From positions 16,772-80,771 of the forward strand of contig CALMIL010000206.1 in NCBI GenBank assembly GCA_937864005.1: a DNA stretch of 64,000 bases, read 5' to 3'. How positions within the stretch are numbered: position 1 is the stretch's first letter; each line of letters begins with the position of its first letter. The notes beneath the pieces were generated by a model. The model did no database searches and was not told the DNA's origin. It saw nothing but the letters and a program-made list of their open reading frames with translations. Of this stretch, positions 53,583 to 62,162 are shown piece after piece. The stretch is from an uncultured Burkholderiales bacterium. GTDB taxonomy: Bacteria > Pseudomonadota > Gammaproteobacteria > Burkholderiales > Burkholderiaceae_C. The translations under genes and the position numbers were made by a program.

Positions 53583-54793
53583 GCCGCCGCCAGCGCCGGC
53601 CGCGCGATCGGAGATTCGCGCACCGGCAGGTTGACGAGCGCGGCGAAGACGCCGAGCGCGACGGCGATCCACCACACGATGTCGTAACTGCCGGTCCGGT
53701 CGTAGAGCCAGCCGCCGAGCCAGACGCCGAGGAAGCTGCCGATCTGGTGGCTCAGGAAGACGAAGCCGCTGAGCATCGAGAGGTACTTGACACCGAAGAT
53801 CTGCGCGATGATCGCATTCGTCGGCGGCACCGTCGAAAGCCACAGAAAGCCGATCACCGACGCGAACACGTAGACGCTCGCCGGCGACAGCGGCGCGAGC
53901 ACGAAGGCGACGATCGCGACCGCGCGCAGCAGGTAGATCGCGGCCAGGATATGGCGCTTGGGCAGTCGCTCGCCGAGCGATCCAGCGATATAGGTGCCGA
54001 ACACGTTGAACAGGCCGATCAGCGCCAGCGCGTAGGCGGCGACCTCCGGCCCGAGGCCCTTGTCCTTCAGGTAGCTCGGCAGGTGCACGCCGATGAAGAC
54101 GACCTGGAAGCCGCAGACGAAATAGCCCGCCGTCAGCAGCCGAAAGCTCGGATAGGCGAACGCCTCGCGCACCGCGTCGCCGATGCTTGTGTGCACTTCG
54201 GCATGCGCGCGCTGCGTCGTCTCCTTCAGGCCGAGCGCGAGCGGCGCGATCGCGAGTGCCGCGCAGCCGAGGATGACGAGCGCCGTCTGCCAGCCCAGGC
54301 CGCCGATCAGCCAGTTCTCGACCGGCACCATCAGGAACTGGCCGAACGAGCCGGCCGCCGCCGTCACCCCCATCGCCCACGAGCGTCGCTCGGGCGCGAC
54401 GTTGCGGCCGACGACGCCGAAGACGATCGCATACGTCGTCCCCGCCTGCGCCATGCCGAGCAGCAGCCCGGCGCTGCCGGTGAAGCCGGCGACGGTCTGC
54501 GCGTACGCCATCAGCATCAGGCCGCCGGCGTAGAACACGCTGCCCGCAATCAGCACGCGCCACGCGCCGAAGCGGTCGGCGACCATGCCGGCGAACGGCC
54601 CGGCCAGCCCCCACACCAGGTTCTGCACCGCGAGCGCGAAGGCGAAGTTCTCGCGCGTCCAGCCGCGATCCATCGTGATCGGCTGCAGCCACAGGCCGAA
54701 GCCGTGGCGGATGCCCATCGATAGCGTGACGACGGCAGCGCCGCACAGCAGCACCTGCGTCATGGAGAGCGGGGCAGGCGAGGCGGTGCGCAT
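53579..54793 (-). CDS. MFS transporter, monocarboxylate/oxalate-formate antiporter type
   Basis: This encodes 404 residues with twelve predicted transmembrane helices. The loop 2-3 signature is GMVADRFGAWRVLIAGS, of MFS type (G-x-x-x-D-R-x-G). QNLVWGLAGPFAGMVADRF and the second-half GSLGERLPKRHILAAIYLLR support the oxalate/formate-antiporter-like subgroup (NarK/OFA class). The substrate is probably a small organic acid. The gene starts the MFS-small protein-methyltransferase operon, downstream of the TetR gene on the same strand. It could bring in a substrate for the neighbouring catabolic genes, which is inference. Confidence 0.88.
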   Translation of the reverse strand: MRTASPAPLSMTQVLLCGAAVVTLSMGIRHGFGLWLQPITMDRGWTRENFAFALAVQNLVWGLAGPFAGMVADRFGAWRVLIAGSVFYAGGLMLMAYAQTVAGFTGSAGLLLGMAQAGTTYAIVFGVVGRNVAPERRSWAMGVTAAAGSFGQFLMVPVENWLIGGLGWQTALVILGCAALAIAPLALGLKETTQRAHAEVHTSIGDAVREAFAYPSFRLLTAGYFVCGFQVVFIGVHLPSYLKDKGLGPEVAAYALALIGLFNVFGTYIAGSLGERLPKRHILAAIYLLRAVAIVAFVLAPLSPASVYVFASVIGFLWLSTVPPTNAIIAQIFGVKYLSMLSGFVFLSHQIGSFLGVWLGGWLYDRTGSYDIVWWIAVALGVFAALVNLPVRESPIARPALAAA

Positions 54794-54911
54794 CGGCAGA
54801 CTCTAGCGGATAGTCGATGGGCCGCGTGGTGGTGCGGTCAAGCTCCTTGCTCGACGTCGTGGCGCCCGGCCGCACGCGAAAGCGCAAACGAGGCAGTGCT
54901 CGCAGGCGATC

Positions 54912-55550
54912 TCAGCCCCGGTTGACCTCGGCCAGCGCGGGCAGTTCGCAGCGTGCCAGCGTGCGCGCTTCTTGTGGCGACAGGCCCACAGTGCGCAGCA
55001 TCAACTCCGCCGCTTCCGAGCCGATGTCGCGCCAGGTGCGATGGCCTTCGAGCACCGGCAGCATCGCCGCCAGCGTGCCGCCGACGAGCAGGCCGACCAT
55101 CGCCTGCACCAGATCGCGGCCAATGCTGTAGCGGCCCGACTCGATACCCGCCAGAAAGTCCGCCGTCGGCGCAGACGTCAGCACCTCGCGCAGCAGCACG
55201 TCGCTGAAGCCGAAGCGGCTGATGAAGCGGCCCCAGACCGGCTCTTCGTGGGCGCGGCGAATGTACAGACGCATGCCGATCGCCATGCGCCGAGCCGGGT
55301 CGTCGATGCCGGCGAAGCCGGCCACGATGCGCTCCGTCATCTCGTGCGCCAGCCCCGCGGCGACCTCCTCGAAGAGCATGTCGATGTCGGGTACGTGGCT
55401 GTAGATCGTGCCGCGCGCCATGCCCGAAGCGGCGGCGAGTTCACTGATGCCGACCCGGGTGACGCCGCGCTCGGCGAAAAGGCGCATCGCCGCCGCATGG
55501 ATGCGGCGGCGCGCCTGGGGTGTCGGTAGGGCACTGGGATCGGCTGCCAT
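54912..55550 (-). CDS. TetR family transcriptional regulator of the meta-cleavage operon
   Basis: This encodes 212 residues from ATG 55550; an in-frame ATG at 55589 would start inside the operator. The N-terminal helix-turn-helix is ARRRIHAAAMRLFAERGVTR, VGISELAAASGMARGTIYSH, the standard TetR pattern. The C-terminal ligand domain (helical, DVLLREVLTSAPTADFLAGI) is variable as usual. It is divergent from the catabolic operon, and two 16-bp inverted repeats lie in between, so it probably represses that operon and itself and is released by a pathway compound. Confidence 0.92.
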   Translation of the reverse strand: MAADPSALPTPQARRRIHAAAMRLFAERGVTRVGISELAAASGMARGTIYSHVPDIDMLFEEVAAGLAHEMTERIVAGFAGIDDPARRMAIGMRLYIRRAHEEPVWGRFISRFGFSDVLLREVLTSAPTADFLAGIESGRYSIGRDLVQAMVGLLVGGTLAAMLPVLEGHRTWRDIGSEAAELMLRTVGLSPQEARTLARCELPALAEVNRG

Positions 55551-55579
55551 GGCTCGTCTCTGCTCGAGTCGATCTGAAG

Positions 55580-55595
55580 TGGACAACATTGTTCA
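55580..55595. promoter_or_regulatory. Probable TetR operator 1
   Basis: TGGACAACATTGTTCA consists of TG(G/A)ACA and TGTTCA arms around a 4-bp spacer. It matches operator 2 with one base off perfect symmetry and lies 30 bp upstream of the TetR start, where binding would block its own transcription. Confidence 0.65.
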
Positions 55596-55644
55596 AAAGC
55601 GAGCAAGCATAGGGTTACTACGGATGCACATACATGTTGTGTAT

Positions 55645-55660
55645 TGAACAATCATGTTCA
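55645..55660. promoter_or_regulatory. Probable TetR operator 2
   Basis: TGAACAATCATGTTCA has perfect 6-bp arms around 4 bp. It overlaps the probable promoter of the rightward operon (TTGAAC at 55644-55649 and CATACT at 55669-55674, spacing 19, suboptimal). Centres of the two operators are 65 bp apart. Confidence 0.7.
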
Positions 55661-55699
55661 TTACAGGCCATACTAGTTCATTCAACAAAGGAGACTTTG

Positions 55700-56557
55700 A
55701 TGTCGAGCAAACTTTGCCCTCGGACCCGCGCCGTCGCCGTCGGTGCGCGCCGGATCCACCTCACCGAGTTCGGTTCCGGCGCCCCGGTGCTGATGTTGCA
55801 CGGCGGCGGACCGGGCGCCTCGGGCGTGTCGAACTACTCGCGCAATGCGGAGCCGCTGGCCGCCGCCGGCTTTCGCGTGCTGGTGCCCGACCTGCCGAGC
55901 TACGGCAAGTCGAGCAAGGACATCGATGCCGCCGACCCATTCGGCTGCCTTGCAGATGCAATGCACGGCCTGCTCGACGCACTCGACCTGCCGCGTGCGC
56001 ACGTGGTCGGCAACTCCCTCGGCGGCGCCTGCGCGCTGCGCATGGCACTCGAGCGGCCCGAGCGCATCGGCCGCGTCGTGCTGATGGGGCCGGGCGGCGT
56101 CGGCATCTCGAGCTCGCCGCCGACCGATGCTCTCAAACGGTTGCTGACCTACTACGAAGGCGCTGGCCCGACGATCGAGAAGCTGCGTGCCTTCATCTGC
56201 GGCGACCTTGTCTACGACGCAAGCAGCATCAGCGAAGAGATGCTGCAAGAGCGCTTCGAGTCGAGCATCCAGCCCGAGGTGATGGCCAATCCGCCGCTGC
56301 GCGCGCCGAAGGACATCGAGGCCTTCAGGCGGCTGGACTTCCTGCTCGATGCGCGGTTGCCGAAGCTTGCCAACCCGACGCTGGTGGTGTGGGGCACGCA
56401 AGACCGCGTCAACCCGCCGAGCGGCGCCATCGCCCTGCAGCAAAAGATCCCGGCCTGCGACGTGCTGCTCTTCGGCCGCACCGGCCACTGGGCGCAGTGG
56501 GAGCGCGCGGGCGAGTTCAACGCGATCGTCGCGGCGTTCCTCGCCGCGGATGCCTGA
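55700..56557 (+). CDS. Meta-cleavage product C-C hydrolase (MhpC/BphD/HsaD type)
   Basis: This encodes 285 residues from ATG 55700 with AAAGGAG 7 nt upstream. Alpha/beta hydrolase: the HGGGPGASGVSNYSRN oxyanion segment is a hallmark of C-C hydrolases of meta-cleavage pathways. Nucleophile Ser106 is in GNSLGGACALR, the Asp in WGTQDRVNPP and the His in GRTGHWAQWE. It would split the ring-opened 2-hydroxy-6-oxo-dienoate into 2-hydroxypentadienoate and an acid. It is the first gene of the operon, followed after 34 bp by the dioxygenase. Confidence 0.93.
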   Translation: MSSKLCPRTRAVAVGARRIHLTEFGSGAPVLMLHGGGPGASGVSNYSRNAEPLAAAGFRVLVPDLPSYGKSSKDIDAADPFGCLADAMHGLLDALDLPRAHVVGNSLGGACALRMALERPERIGRVVLMGPGGVGISSSPPTDALKRLLTYYEGAGPTIEKLRAFICGDLVYDASSISEEMLQERFESSIQPEVMANPPLRAPKDIEAFRRLDFLLDARLPKLANPTLVVWGTQDRVNPPSGAIALQQKIPACDVLLFGRTGHWAQWERAGEFNAIVAAFLAADA

Positions 56558-56591
56558 GTTCCCGGCGCATCCGGACAAAGGAAGCGTCACG

Positions 56592-57599
56592 ATGAACACC
56601 CCGATGGAGATCGCCGCGGCACCCAGCCTTTTCGGGCGCGTCAGTCTTGGCTACATCGTCGTTGCGTCGCGCAAGCTCGACGAATGGCAGCGCTTCGCGC
56701 GCGAAGGTCTTGGCCTGCACGTCGACCGCATCGACGCCGGCCTGCTCGCGCTGCGCATCGACGCCCACGAGCGGCGCATCCTCATCGCCGATGGCCCCGC
56801 CGAGGACGTCGCCGCCATCGGCTGGCAACTGCGCGACGAACAGGCGCTGGCGCTCGCCCTGGCGCGGTTGCGCGCGCGGCGCGTCGAGGTGAGCGAGATC
56901 GGCGGCGCGCAGGCCGCCGAGCGCGGCGTCGAGCGCCTGTTCGCGTTCACCGGACCAAAGCGGCTGCGCTTCGAACTGTTCACCACGCCGCGGGTGAGCA
57001 GCCAGCCGCTGGACATGCTCGCAAGCGGCTTCGTCACCGGCGATCTGGGCCTCGGACATTTCGCGATGACAACCCGCGAGCCCGAGGCGGCGCAGCACTT
57101 CTTCGAGTCGATGTTCGATGCGCGTCTGTCGGACACGATCGAAGACAGGCTCAACGGTGTAACGCTGGAGCTGAGCTTCCTGCGCATGAACGAGCGCCAC
57201 CACACGACGGCGCTTGCCGCCACGCGCGGCAAGCGCATGAATCCGCTGCGCACGGCGATTCACCACCTGAACGTGCAGGCCGCGAGCCTGGACGATGTGA
57301 CGCTCGCGTACCAGCGCCTGCGCGGTATGGGCTGCGCGATCGCCAACGCCATCGGTCAGCATCCGAACGACCGCGAGCTGTCGTTCTACGTCCAGACGCC
57401 TTCGGGCTTCGAGATCGAGCTGGGCTGGAACCCGATCCTCGTCACCGACGAGGCGGCGTGGCAGCCCGCCCACTACCGGGGCATCAGCCTGTGGGGCCAC
57501 TTCCCCGAGAGCCTCACGCTCGGCGGCAAGCTCGGCCAGATGGGTCGCGGGCTCGCCTCGCTGGTACGCCAGGAATACACCGTGGGAGCCGCCGCATGA
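56592..57599 (+). CDS. Extradiol (type I, VOC-fold) ring-cleavage dioxygenase
   Basis: This encodes 335 residues from ATG 56592. Two VOC domains are present; the second holds the 2-His-1-Glu iron site, with His156 in LGLGHFAM, His225 in AIHHLNVQ and Glu276 in GFEIELGW. SFYVQTPSGFEIELGW is the signature of BphC/HsaC-like extradiol dioxygenases. It would open a catechol-type ring next to the hydroxyls and so feed the hydrolase upstream. The substrate class could be biphenyl-, phenylpropanoid- or steroid-derived catechols; this cannot be settled here. It overlaps the monooxygenase gene by 4 bp. Confidence 0.92.
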   Translation: MNTPMEIAAAPSLFGRVSLGYIVVASRKLDEWQRFAREGLGLHVDRIDAGLLALRIDAHERRILIADGPAEDVAAIGWQLRDEQALALALARLRARRVEVSEIGGAQAAERGVERLFAFTGPKRLRFELFTTPRVSSQPLDMLASGFVTGDLGLGHFAMTTREPEAAQHFFESMFDARLSDTIEDRLNGVTLELSFLRMNERHHTTALAATRGKRMNPLRTAIHHLNVQAASLDDVTLAYQRLRGMGCAIANAIGQHPNDRELSFYVQTPSGFEIELGWNPILVTDEAAWQPAHYRGISLWGHFPESLTLGGKLGQMGRGLASLVRQEYTVGAAA

Positions 57600-59344
57600 A
57601 CACCGCCGACTACGACGTCGTCATTGCCGGCCTCGGCCCCACCGGGCTGACGCTGGCGCACTGCCTGGGCCTGCGCGGCCAGCGCGTGCTCGTGCTCGAG
57701 CGCGAGCCGCGGTTCTACGGCAATGCGCGCGCCGTCTACACGGATGGCGAGTGCATGCGCGTCTTCCAGTCCTTCGGCATGGCCGAGCGGCTGGCCGCCG
57801 ACATGCTGCAGGACGCGCCGGTGCAGATGGTCCTGCCCGACGGCAAGGTGCTGTTCCAGATCAAGAATACCCGGCGCCCGCACGGCTGGCCGGCAAACAA
57901 CTTCTTCTACCAGCCGCTGCTCGAGACGGCGCTGGCCGAGGGGCTGGCGAAGTTCGCGAACGTCACGGTGCAGCGCGGGCGCGAATTGACGCGCTTCGAG
58001 CAGGACGCGGCGGGCGTCGACGTCTTTCACGTCGAGACCAGCGGCACCGGCTACGCCAAGGCCGCGCCGCAGCCCGGCGCGCAGGCAGTGTCGCAGGCAG
58101 GCGAGGTGCGGGTGCGCGCGCGCTACCTGGTTGGCGCCGACGGCGGCAGGAGCGTCGTGCGCGCGCAGCTCGGCATCTCGATGGCAGGCAAGAACTTTCC
58201 GAACCCCTGGCTCGTCGTCGACATCAAGGCCAGGAACCCCGACGACGGCCTGCGCCACCTGCCGTACTTCAACTTCGTCTGCGACCCGGCGTGCCCGACG
58301 GTGAGCTGCGTGCAGCCGGGCGGCCACCACCGCTTCGAGTTCATGCTGATGCCGGGGCAGACGCGCGAGCACATGGAGCATCCCGACACGGTGCGCCACT
58401 ACCTCTCGAAGTACATCGACGTCGACAAGTTCGAGATACTGCGCACGCTCGTCTATACCTTCAACGCGCTGATGGCCGAGCGTTGGCGCGACAAGCGCGT
58501 GCTGCTCGCCGGCGACGCCGCGCACATGACGCCGCAGTTCATCGGCCAGGGCATGAACGCCGGCGTGCGCGACGCCTACAACCTCGCCTGGAAGCTCGAC
58601 GCCGTGCTGCGCGGCCAGGCCGGCGGCGCGCTGCTCGACAGCTACGAGCGCGAACGCCGCCCGCACGCCGCGGCGATGACGCGCGAGGGCATTCGCATGA
58701 AGGAGTTCGTCTCGATGGTCAACCCGCTCGGCACCGTGCTGCGCAACGCGGCGACGCGGCTCGTGACGCGGCTCCCCGGGATCGGCGCCTTCGTGCGCCA
58801 GGGCGACTTCATCCCCAAGCCGACCTACACGGCCGGCAGCTACATCGGCCTCGCGCGCAGGCGCTGGCGCGGCGCCGAGGGCCGGCTGATGCCGCAGCCC
58901 AGCCTGCGCGGTGCCGACGGGCGGCGCCATCTGCTCGACGAGATCGCCGGCACCGGCTTCGCGCTGGTCGGCGCCGGCGTCGATCCGCGCGCGACGCTCG
59001 ACCTCGAGGCGCTCGCGGTGTGGCAGGCACTCGGCGCGCGCTTTCTCGCGGTCTATCCGTTCGGCGGCCGGCCCGAGGGCCGTGTCGCGCGCGCGGTGCC
59101 CGAGGGTCTGATCGAGGCCGAGGACCCCGACCACGCCTTCTTCGACTGGCTCGGCGCGAGCGGCGGCGGGCGCGGCAGCGTCGCCATCGTGCGCCCCGAC
59201 AAGTTCGTCTTCGCGCTCGTGCGCGGGCCCGAGCTGGCGGCGGCGACGCGAGCGCTCGCGCGCCAGCTCGGGCGCGACGCCGCGGTCGTCGAGCGCGTCG
59301 AGGTGCCGCCCGTCGCGGTGCCGCTGGCAAGGAGGGCGGCATGA
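57596..59344 (+). CDS. FAD-dependent monooxygenase, MhpA-like
   Basis: This encodes 582 residues from ATG 57596, overlapping the dioxygenase stop. FAD-binding motifs: GLGPTGLTLAHCLGLRGQ (GxGxxG), the DG motif YLVGADGGRSVVRAQLG and the GD motif VLLAGDAAHMTPQFIGQGMN. VYTDGECMRVFQSFGM and RPHAAAMTREG fit the group A aromatic hydroxylases such as MhpA, 3-(3-hydroxyphenyl)propionate hydroxylase. A C-terminal thioredoxin-like domain (about 430-570) is typical. It would add a second hydroxyl to a phenol, making the catechol for the next enzyme. It overlaps the hydratase gene by 4 bp. Confidence 0.92.
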   Translation: MNTADYDVVIAGLGPTGLTLAHCLGLRGQRVLVLEREPRFYGNARAVYTDGECMRVFQSFGMAERLAADMLQDAPVQMVLPDGKVLFQIKNTRRPHGWPANNFFYQPLLETALAEGLAKFANVTVQRGRELTRFEQDAAGVDVFHVETSGTGYAKAAPQPGAQAVSQAGEVRVRARYLVGADGGRSVVRAQLGISMAGKNFPNPWLVVDIKARNPDDGLRHLPYFNFVCDPACPTVSCVQPGGHHRFEFMLMPGQTREHMEHPDTVRHYLSKYIDVDKFEILRTLVYTFNALMAERWRDKRVLLAGDAAHMTPQFIGQGMNAGVRDAYNLAWKLDAVLRGQAGGALLDSYERERRPHAAAMTREGIRMKEFVSMVNPLGTVLRNAATRLVTRLPGIGAFVRQGDFIPKPTYTAGSYIGLARRRWRGAEGRLMPQPSLRGADGRRHLLDEIAGTGFALVGAGVDPRATLDLEALAVWQALGARFLAVYPFGGRPEGRVARAVPEGLIEAEDPDHAFFDWLGASGGGRGSVAIVRPDKFVFALVRGPELAAATRALARQLGRDAAVVERVEVPPVAVPLARRAA

Positions 59345-60156
59345 GCGCGCGGCACGCAGGCGCCTCGCGCGCGGAGTCGCCCGCCGCGCTGCGCGAGGCC
59401 GCGCTCGCGCTGCGCGACGCGCGCGCGCGGCGCTGCCCGATCGCGCCCGTGTCGGCGCGCTTCGGCATCGCCGGGCTCGACGCCGCCTACGCGGTGGCCG
59501 AGATCAACACGCAGGCGCGCCTCGCCGGGGGCCGGCGCGTCGTCGGCAAGAAGGTCGGCCTGACCTCGCTTGCGGTGCAGCAGCAGCTCGGCGTCGACGA
59601 GCCCGACTTCGGCGTGCTTTTCGACGACATGGAGTTCCTCGACGGCGCCGAGGTGCCGATGGCGCTGCTTGCGCAGCCCAAGGTCGAGGCCGAGGTCGCG
59701 TTCGTCGTCGGTAGCGACCTCGCCGCAACCGCACCGAGCTGGGGCGAGTTCATCGTCTCGCTCGCGTGCGCGCTGCCGGCGATCGAGATCGTCGACAGCG
59801 CGATCGCCGACTGGAAGATCACGCTCGCCGACACCGTCGCCGACAACGCCTCGTCGGCGCTGTACCTGCTCGGCCAGCAGCCGGTGGCGGTCGGCGCGCT
59901 CGCGGGCTGCGAGCTGGGCATGCGCATGTCGGTCAACGGCCGGGTCGCGTCGGTCGGCGGCGCCGCCGCCTGTCTGGGCCACCCGCTGCGCGCCGCGTAC
60001 TGGCTGGCGCGCACGATGGCCGCGCGCGGCCAGCCGCTGCGTGCCGGCGAGCTGATCCTGTCGGGCGCGCTCGGGCCGATGGCGACGGTCAAGGCCGGCG
60101 ACCAGGTTTACGCGCAGATCGGCGGCCTCGGCGGCTGCGCGGTGCGCTTCGTTTGA
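59341..60156 (+). CDS. 2-keto-4-pentenoate hydratase (MhpD-like)
   Basis: This encodes 271 residues from ATG 59341. KKVGLTSLAVQQQLGVDEPDFG is the MhpD/HpaH core, KVEAEVAFVVGSDL has the metal-binding Glu pair, and IEIVDSAIADWKITLADTVA plus SALYLLGQQPV are standard. It would hydrate 2-hydroxypentadienoate to 4-hydroxy-2-oxovalerate. The usual next steps (aldolase MhpE, dehydrogenase MhpF) are not in the window. A sulfatase gene starts 11 bp downstream. Confidence 0.93.
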   Translation: MSARHAGASRAESPAALREAALALRDARARRCPIAPVSARFGIAGLDAAYAVAEINTQARLAGGRRVVGKKVGLTSLAVQQQLGVDEPDFGVLFDDMEFLDGAEVPMALLAQPKVEAEVAFVVGSDLAATAPSWGEFIVSLACALPAIEIVDSAIADWKITLADTVADNASSALYLLGQQPVAVGALAGCELGMRMSVNGRVASVGGAAACLGHPLRAAYWLARTMAARGQPLRAGELILSGALGPMATVKAGDQVYAQIGGLGGCAVRFV

Positions 60157-60167
60157 AGGAGATCGAG

Positions 60168-62105
60168 ATGAATGCAAGGGTCAAGGGCGTCGCCGCCCGC
60201 TTCGAGCGCGTACGCCGCGAGCCCGCGCGCGCTCGCGCGCGCGTCGAGGGTGGCCGCATGCGGGCGCTTGCCGCGCTCGGCCTCGCCGCTGCGGCAAGTC
60301 TGCTCCTGCCTGCGCCGGCCGCGGCGCAATCCGGCGTGCCGCCGCCCAACATCGTCTTCGTGCTGTTCGACGACGCCGGCTTCAGCGACTTCGGCAGCTA
60401 TGGCAGCGAGATCGCGACGCCGACGATCGACGCCCTCGCGCGCGAAGGCGTGCGCTTCAGCAACTTCCACACCGCGTCCAATTGCGAGGCGTCGCGCGCG
60501 ATTGTGCATTCAGGCGTCGACAACCACCGCGCCGGCGCGGGCGCGCTGATGCCGGTCATCGCCGACAGCCAGAAAGGCAAACCCGGCTACGAGGGTTATC
60601 TGAGCGACCAGGTGCACAGCCTGGGAACGCTGATGCGCGACGGCGGCTATGAGACCTACTTCGCCGGCAAATGGGACCTCGGCCACGGCCTGCAGCACGC
60701 CCCGGGAGCGCGCGGCTGGGACCGCTATCTGGTCCTGGAGCAGACCGGCGCCGACAACTACGAGGCCAAGGTCTGGGCGCCGTTCTACACCGAGGCCGTG
60801 TGGTGGCAAGACGGCCAGCGCTACCACCCGGGCAAGGACTTCTACTCGAGCAAGACATACGCCGATACCCTGATCCGCTTCATCGACGAAGGCCGCACCG
60901 CCGGCAAGCACAAGCCCTTCTTCGCGATGCTGTCGCTGCAGGCGGTGCACTCGCCGCTGCAGGCGCCGCAGGCCGACATCGACAAGTACGCCAAGCTCTA
61001 CGAGGCCGGGTGGGACGCGATCCGCGCCGAGCGCTACCGGCGTCAGGTCCAGATGGGCCTGATGCCGCCGGGGCTCGAGCTGCCGCACGTGCCGGCGGCG
61101 CTCGGCTTCCCGTACATGCGCAGTGACGCGGCGTGGTCCTCGCTCGGCGAAGCCGAGCAGCGCGAGTTCGCGCGCAAGATGGCGGTGTACGCCGGCATGC
61201 TGGCCAACGCCGACCAGCAGATCGGGCGCCTGCGCGAGCACCTGAAGCGCATCGGCGAACTCGACAACACCGTGTTCGTGATCATGTCGGACAACGGCGC
61301 CGACTTCACCGACACCTCGCGCATCAATCTCCCGTTCCGTGCCTGGTATCGCATGAACTATCCGGCCGGCAGCGACAAGATGGGCGGCCCCGGCAGCTAC
61401 GTGCACTACGGACCGTACTGGGCCGAGGCGTCGAACACGCCGTTCGCGCTGATCAAGGGCTCGCCGGGCGAAGGCGGCATGCGCGTGCCCTTCATCCTGA
61501 GCCTGCCGCCGGCGCTGGCGGGCGGCATAAAAAAAGGCGCGATCGTCGACGGCTTCACCTACGCCACCGACGTGTTGCCGACGCTGCTCGAACTCGGCGC
61601 CATCGCGCTGCCCGGCGACGAGTACAAGGGCAAGCCGCTGCACCGCCCGACGGGCCACAGCCTGCTGCCGTACCTGCGCGGCGAGACGCCGCGCGTGCAT
61701 GCCGCCGACGAACCGATCGGCTTCGAGAGCCTGGGCGCGCAGGCGCTGTTCAAGGGCGACTACAAGGTCACGCGCATGGGTGCGCCGTTCGACGGCAAGT
61801 GGCGGCTCTATGACCTGAAGGCCGACCCGACCGAAAGCACCGACCTGTCGGCGCGCAAGCCCGAGCTGCTGAAGGCGATGCTTGCCGACGTCGAGGCCTA
61901 TGACCGTAGCAACGGCGTGATCCTGCCCGAGCCCGGCTTCGACCCGATCAAGCAGCTGCTGCGCAACAACTGGCCGGTGCTGCTGCAACAGCTCTGGCCG
62001 GTGCTCGCCGCGGCGCTGCTGGCGCTCGCGGCCGCGGCGTGGGGGCTGGTGTGGATCTGGCGTCGCTGGCGACGTGGTGGTCGCCGGCTGCAGCACGCGC
62101 ATTGA
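60168..62105 (+). CDS. Arylsulfatase-like sulfatase with variant active-site motif and C-terminal anchor
   Basis: This encodes 645 residues from ATG 60168 (AAGGAGA 5-6 nt upstream). A signal-like segment begins at MRALAALGLAAAASLLL and ends near AAAQSG; about 24 residues precede it. The metal site includes FVLFDDAGFSDFG and VIMSDNGADF, and AGKWDLGHG is the second signature. The residue to be oxidised to formylglycine is Cys106 in NCEASRAIVHSG, i.e. C-x-A-x-R. A final helix (WPVLAAALLALAAAAWGLVW) plus WRRWRRGGRR suggests a membrane anchor with a cytosolic tail. It would remove sulfate from an aryl or alkyl ester in the periplasm. Substrate unknown. Confidence 0.9.
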   Translation: MNARVKGVAARFERVRREPARARARVEGGRMRALAALGLAAAASLLLPAPAAAQSGVPPPNIVFVLFDDAGFSDFGSYGSEIATPTIDALAREGVRFSNFHTASNCEASRAIVHSGVDNHRAGAGALMPVIADSQKGKPGYEGYLSDQVHSLGTLMRDGGYETYFAGKWDLGHGLQHAPGARGWDRYLVLEQTGADNYEAKVWAPFYTEAVWWQDGQRYHPGKDFYSSKTYADTLIRFIDEGRTAGKHKPFFAMLSLQAVHSPLQAPQADIDKYAKLYEAGWDAIRAERYRRQVQMGLMPPGLELPHVPAALGFPYMRSDAAWSSLGEAEQREFARKMAVYAGMLANADQQIGRLREHLKRIGELDNTVFVIMSDNGADFTDTSRINLPFRAWYRMNYPAGSDKMGGPGSYVHYGPYWAEASNTPFALIKGSPGEGGMRVPFILSLPPALAGGIKKGAIVDGFTYATDVLPTLLELGAIALPGDEYKGKPLHRPTGHSLLPYLRGETPRVHAADEPIGFESLGAQALFKGDYKVTRMGAPFDGKWRLYDLKADPTESTDLSARKPELLKAMLADVEAYDRSNGVILPEPGFDPIKQLLRNNWPVLLQQLWPVLAAALLALAAAAWGLVWIWRRWRRGGRRLQHAH

Positions 62106-62162
62106 GATCGCGAGCACGTCCCGATTGGTCCGACCCACTCCACTTGCACCAGGAGATCGCTC

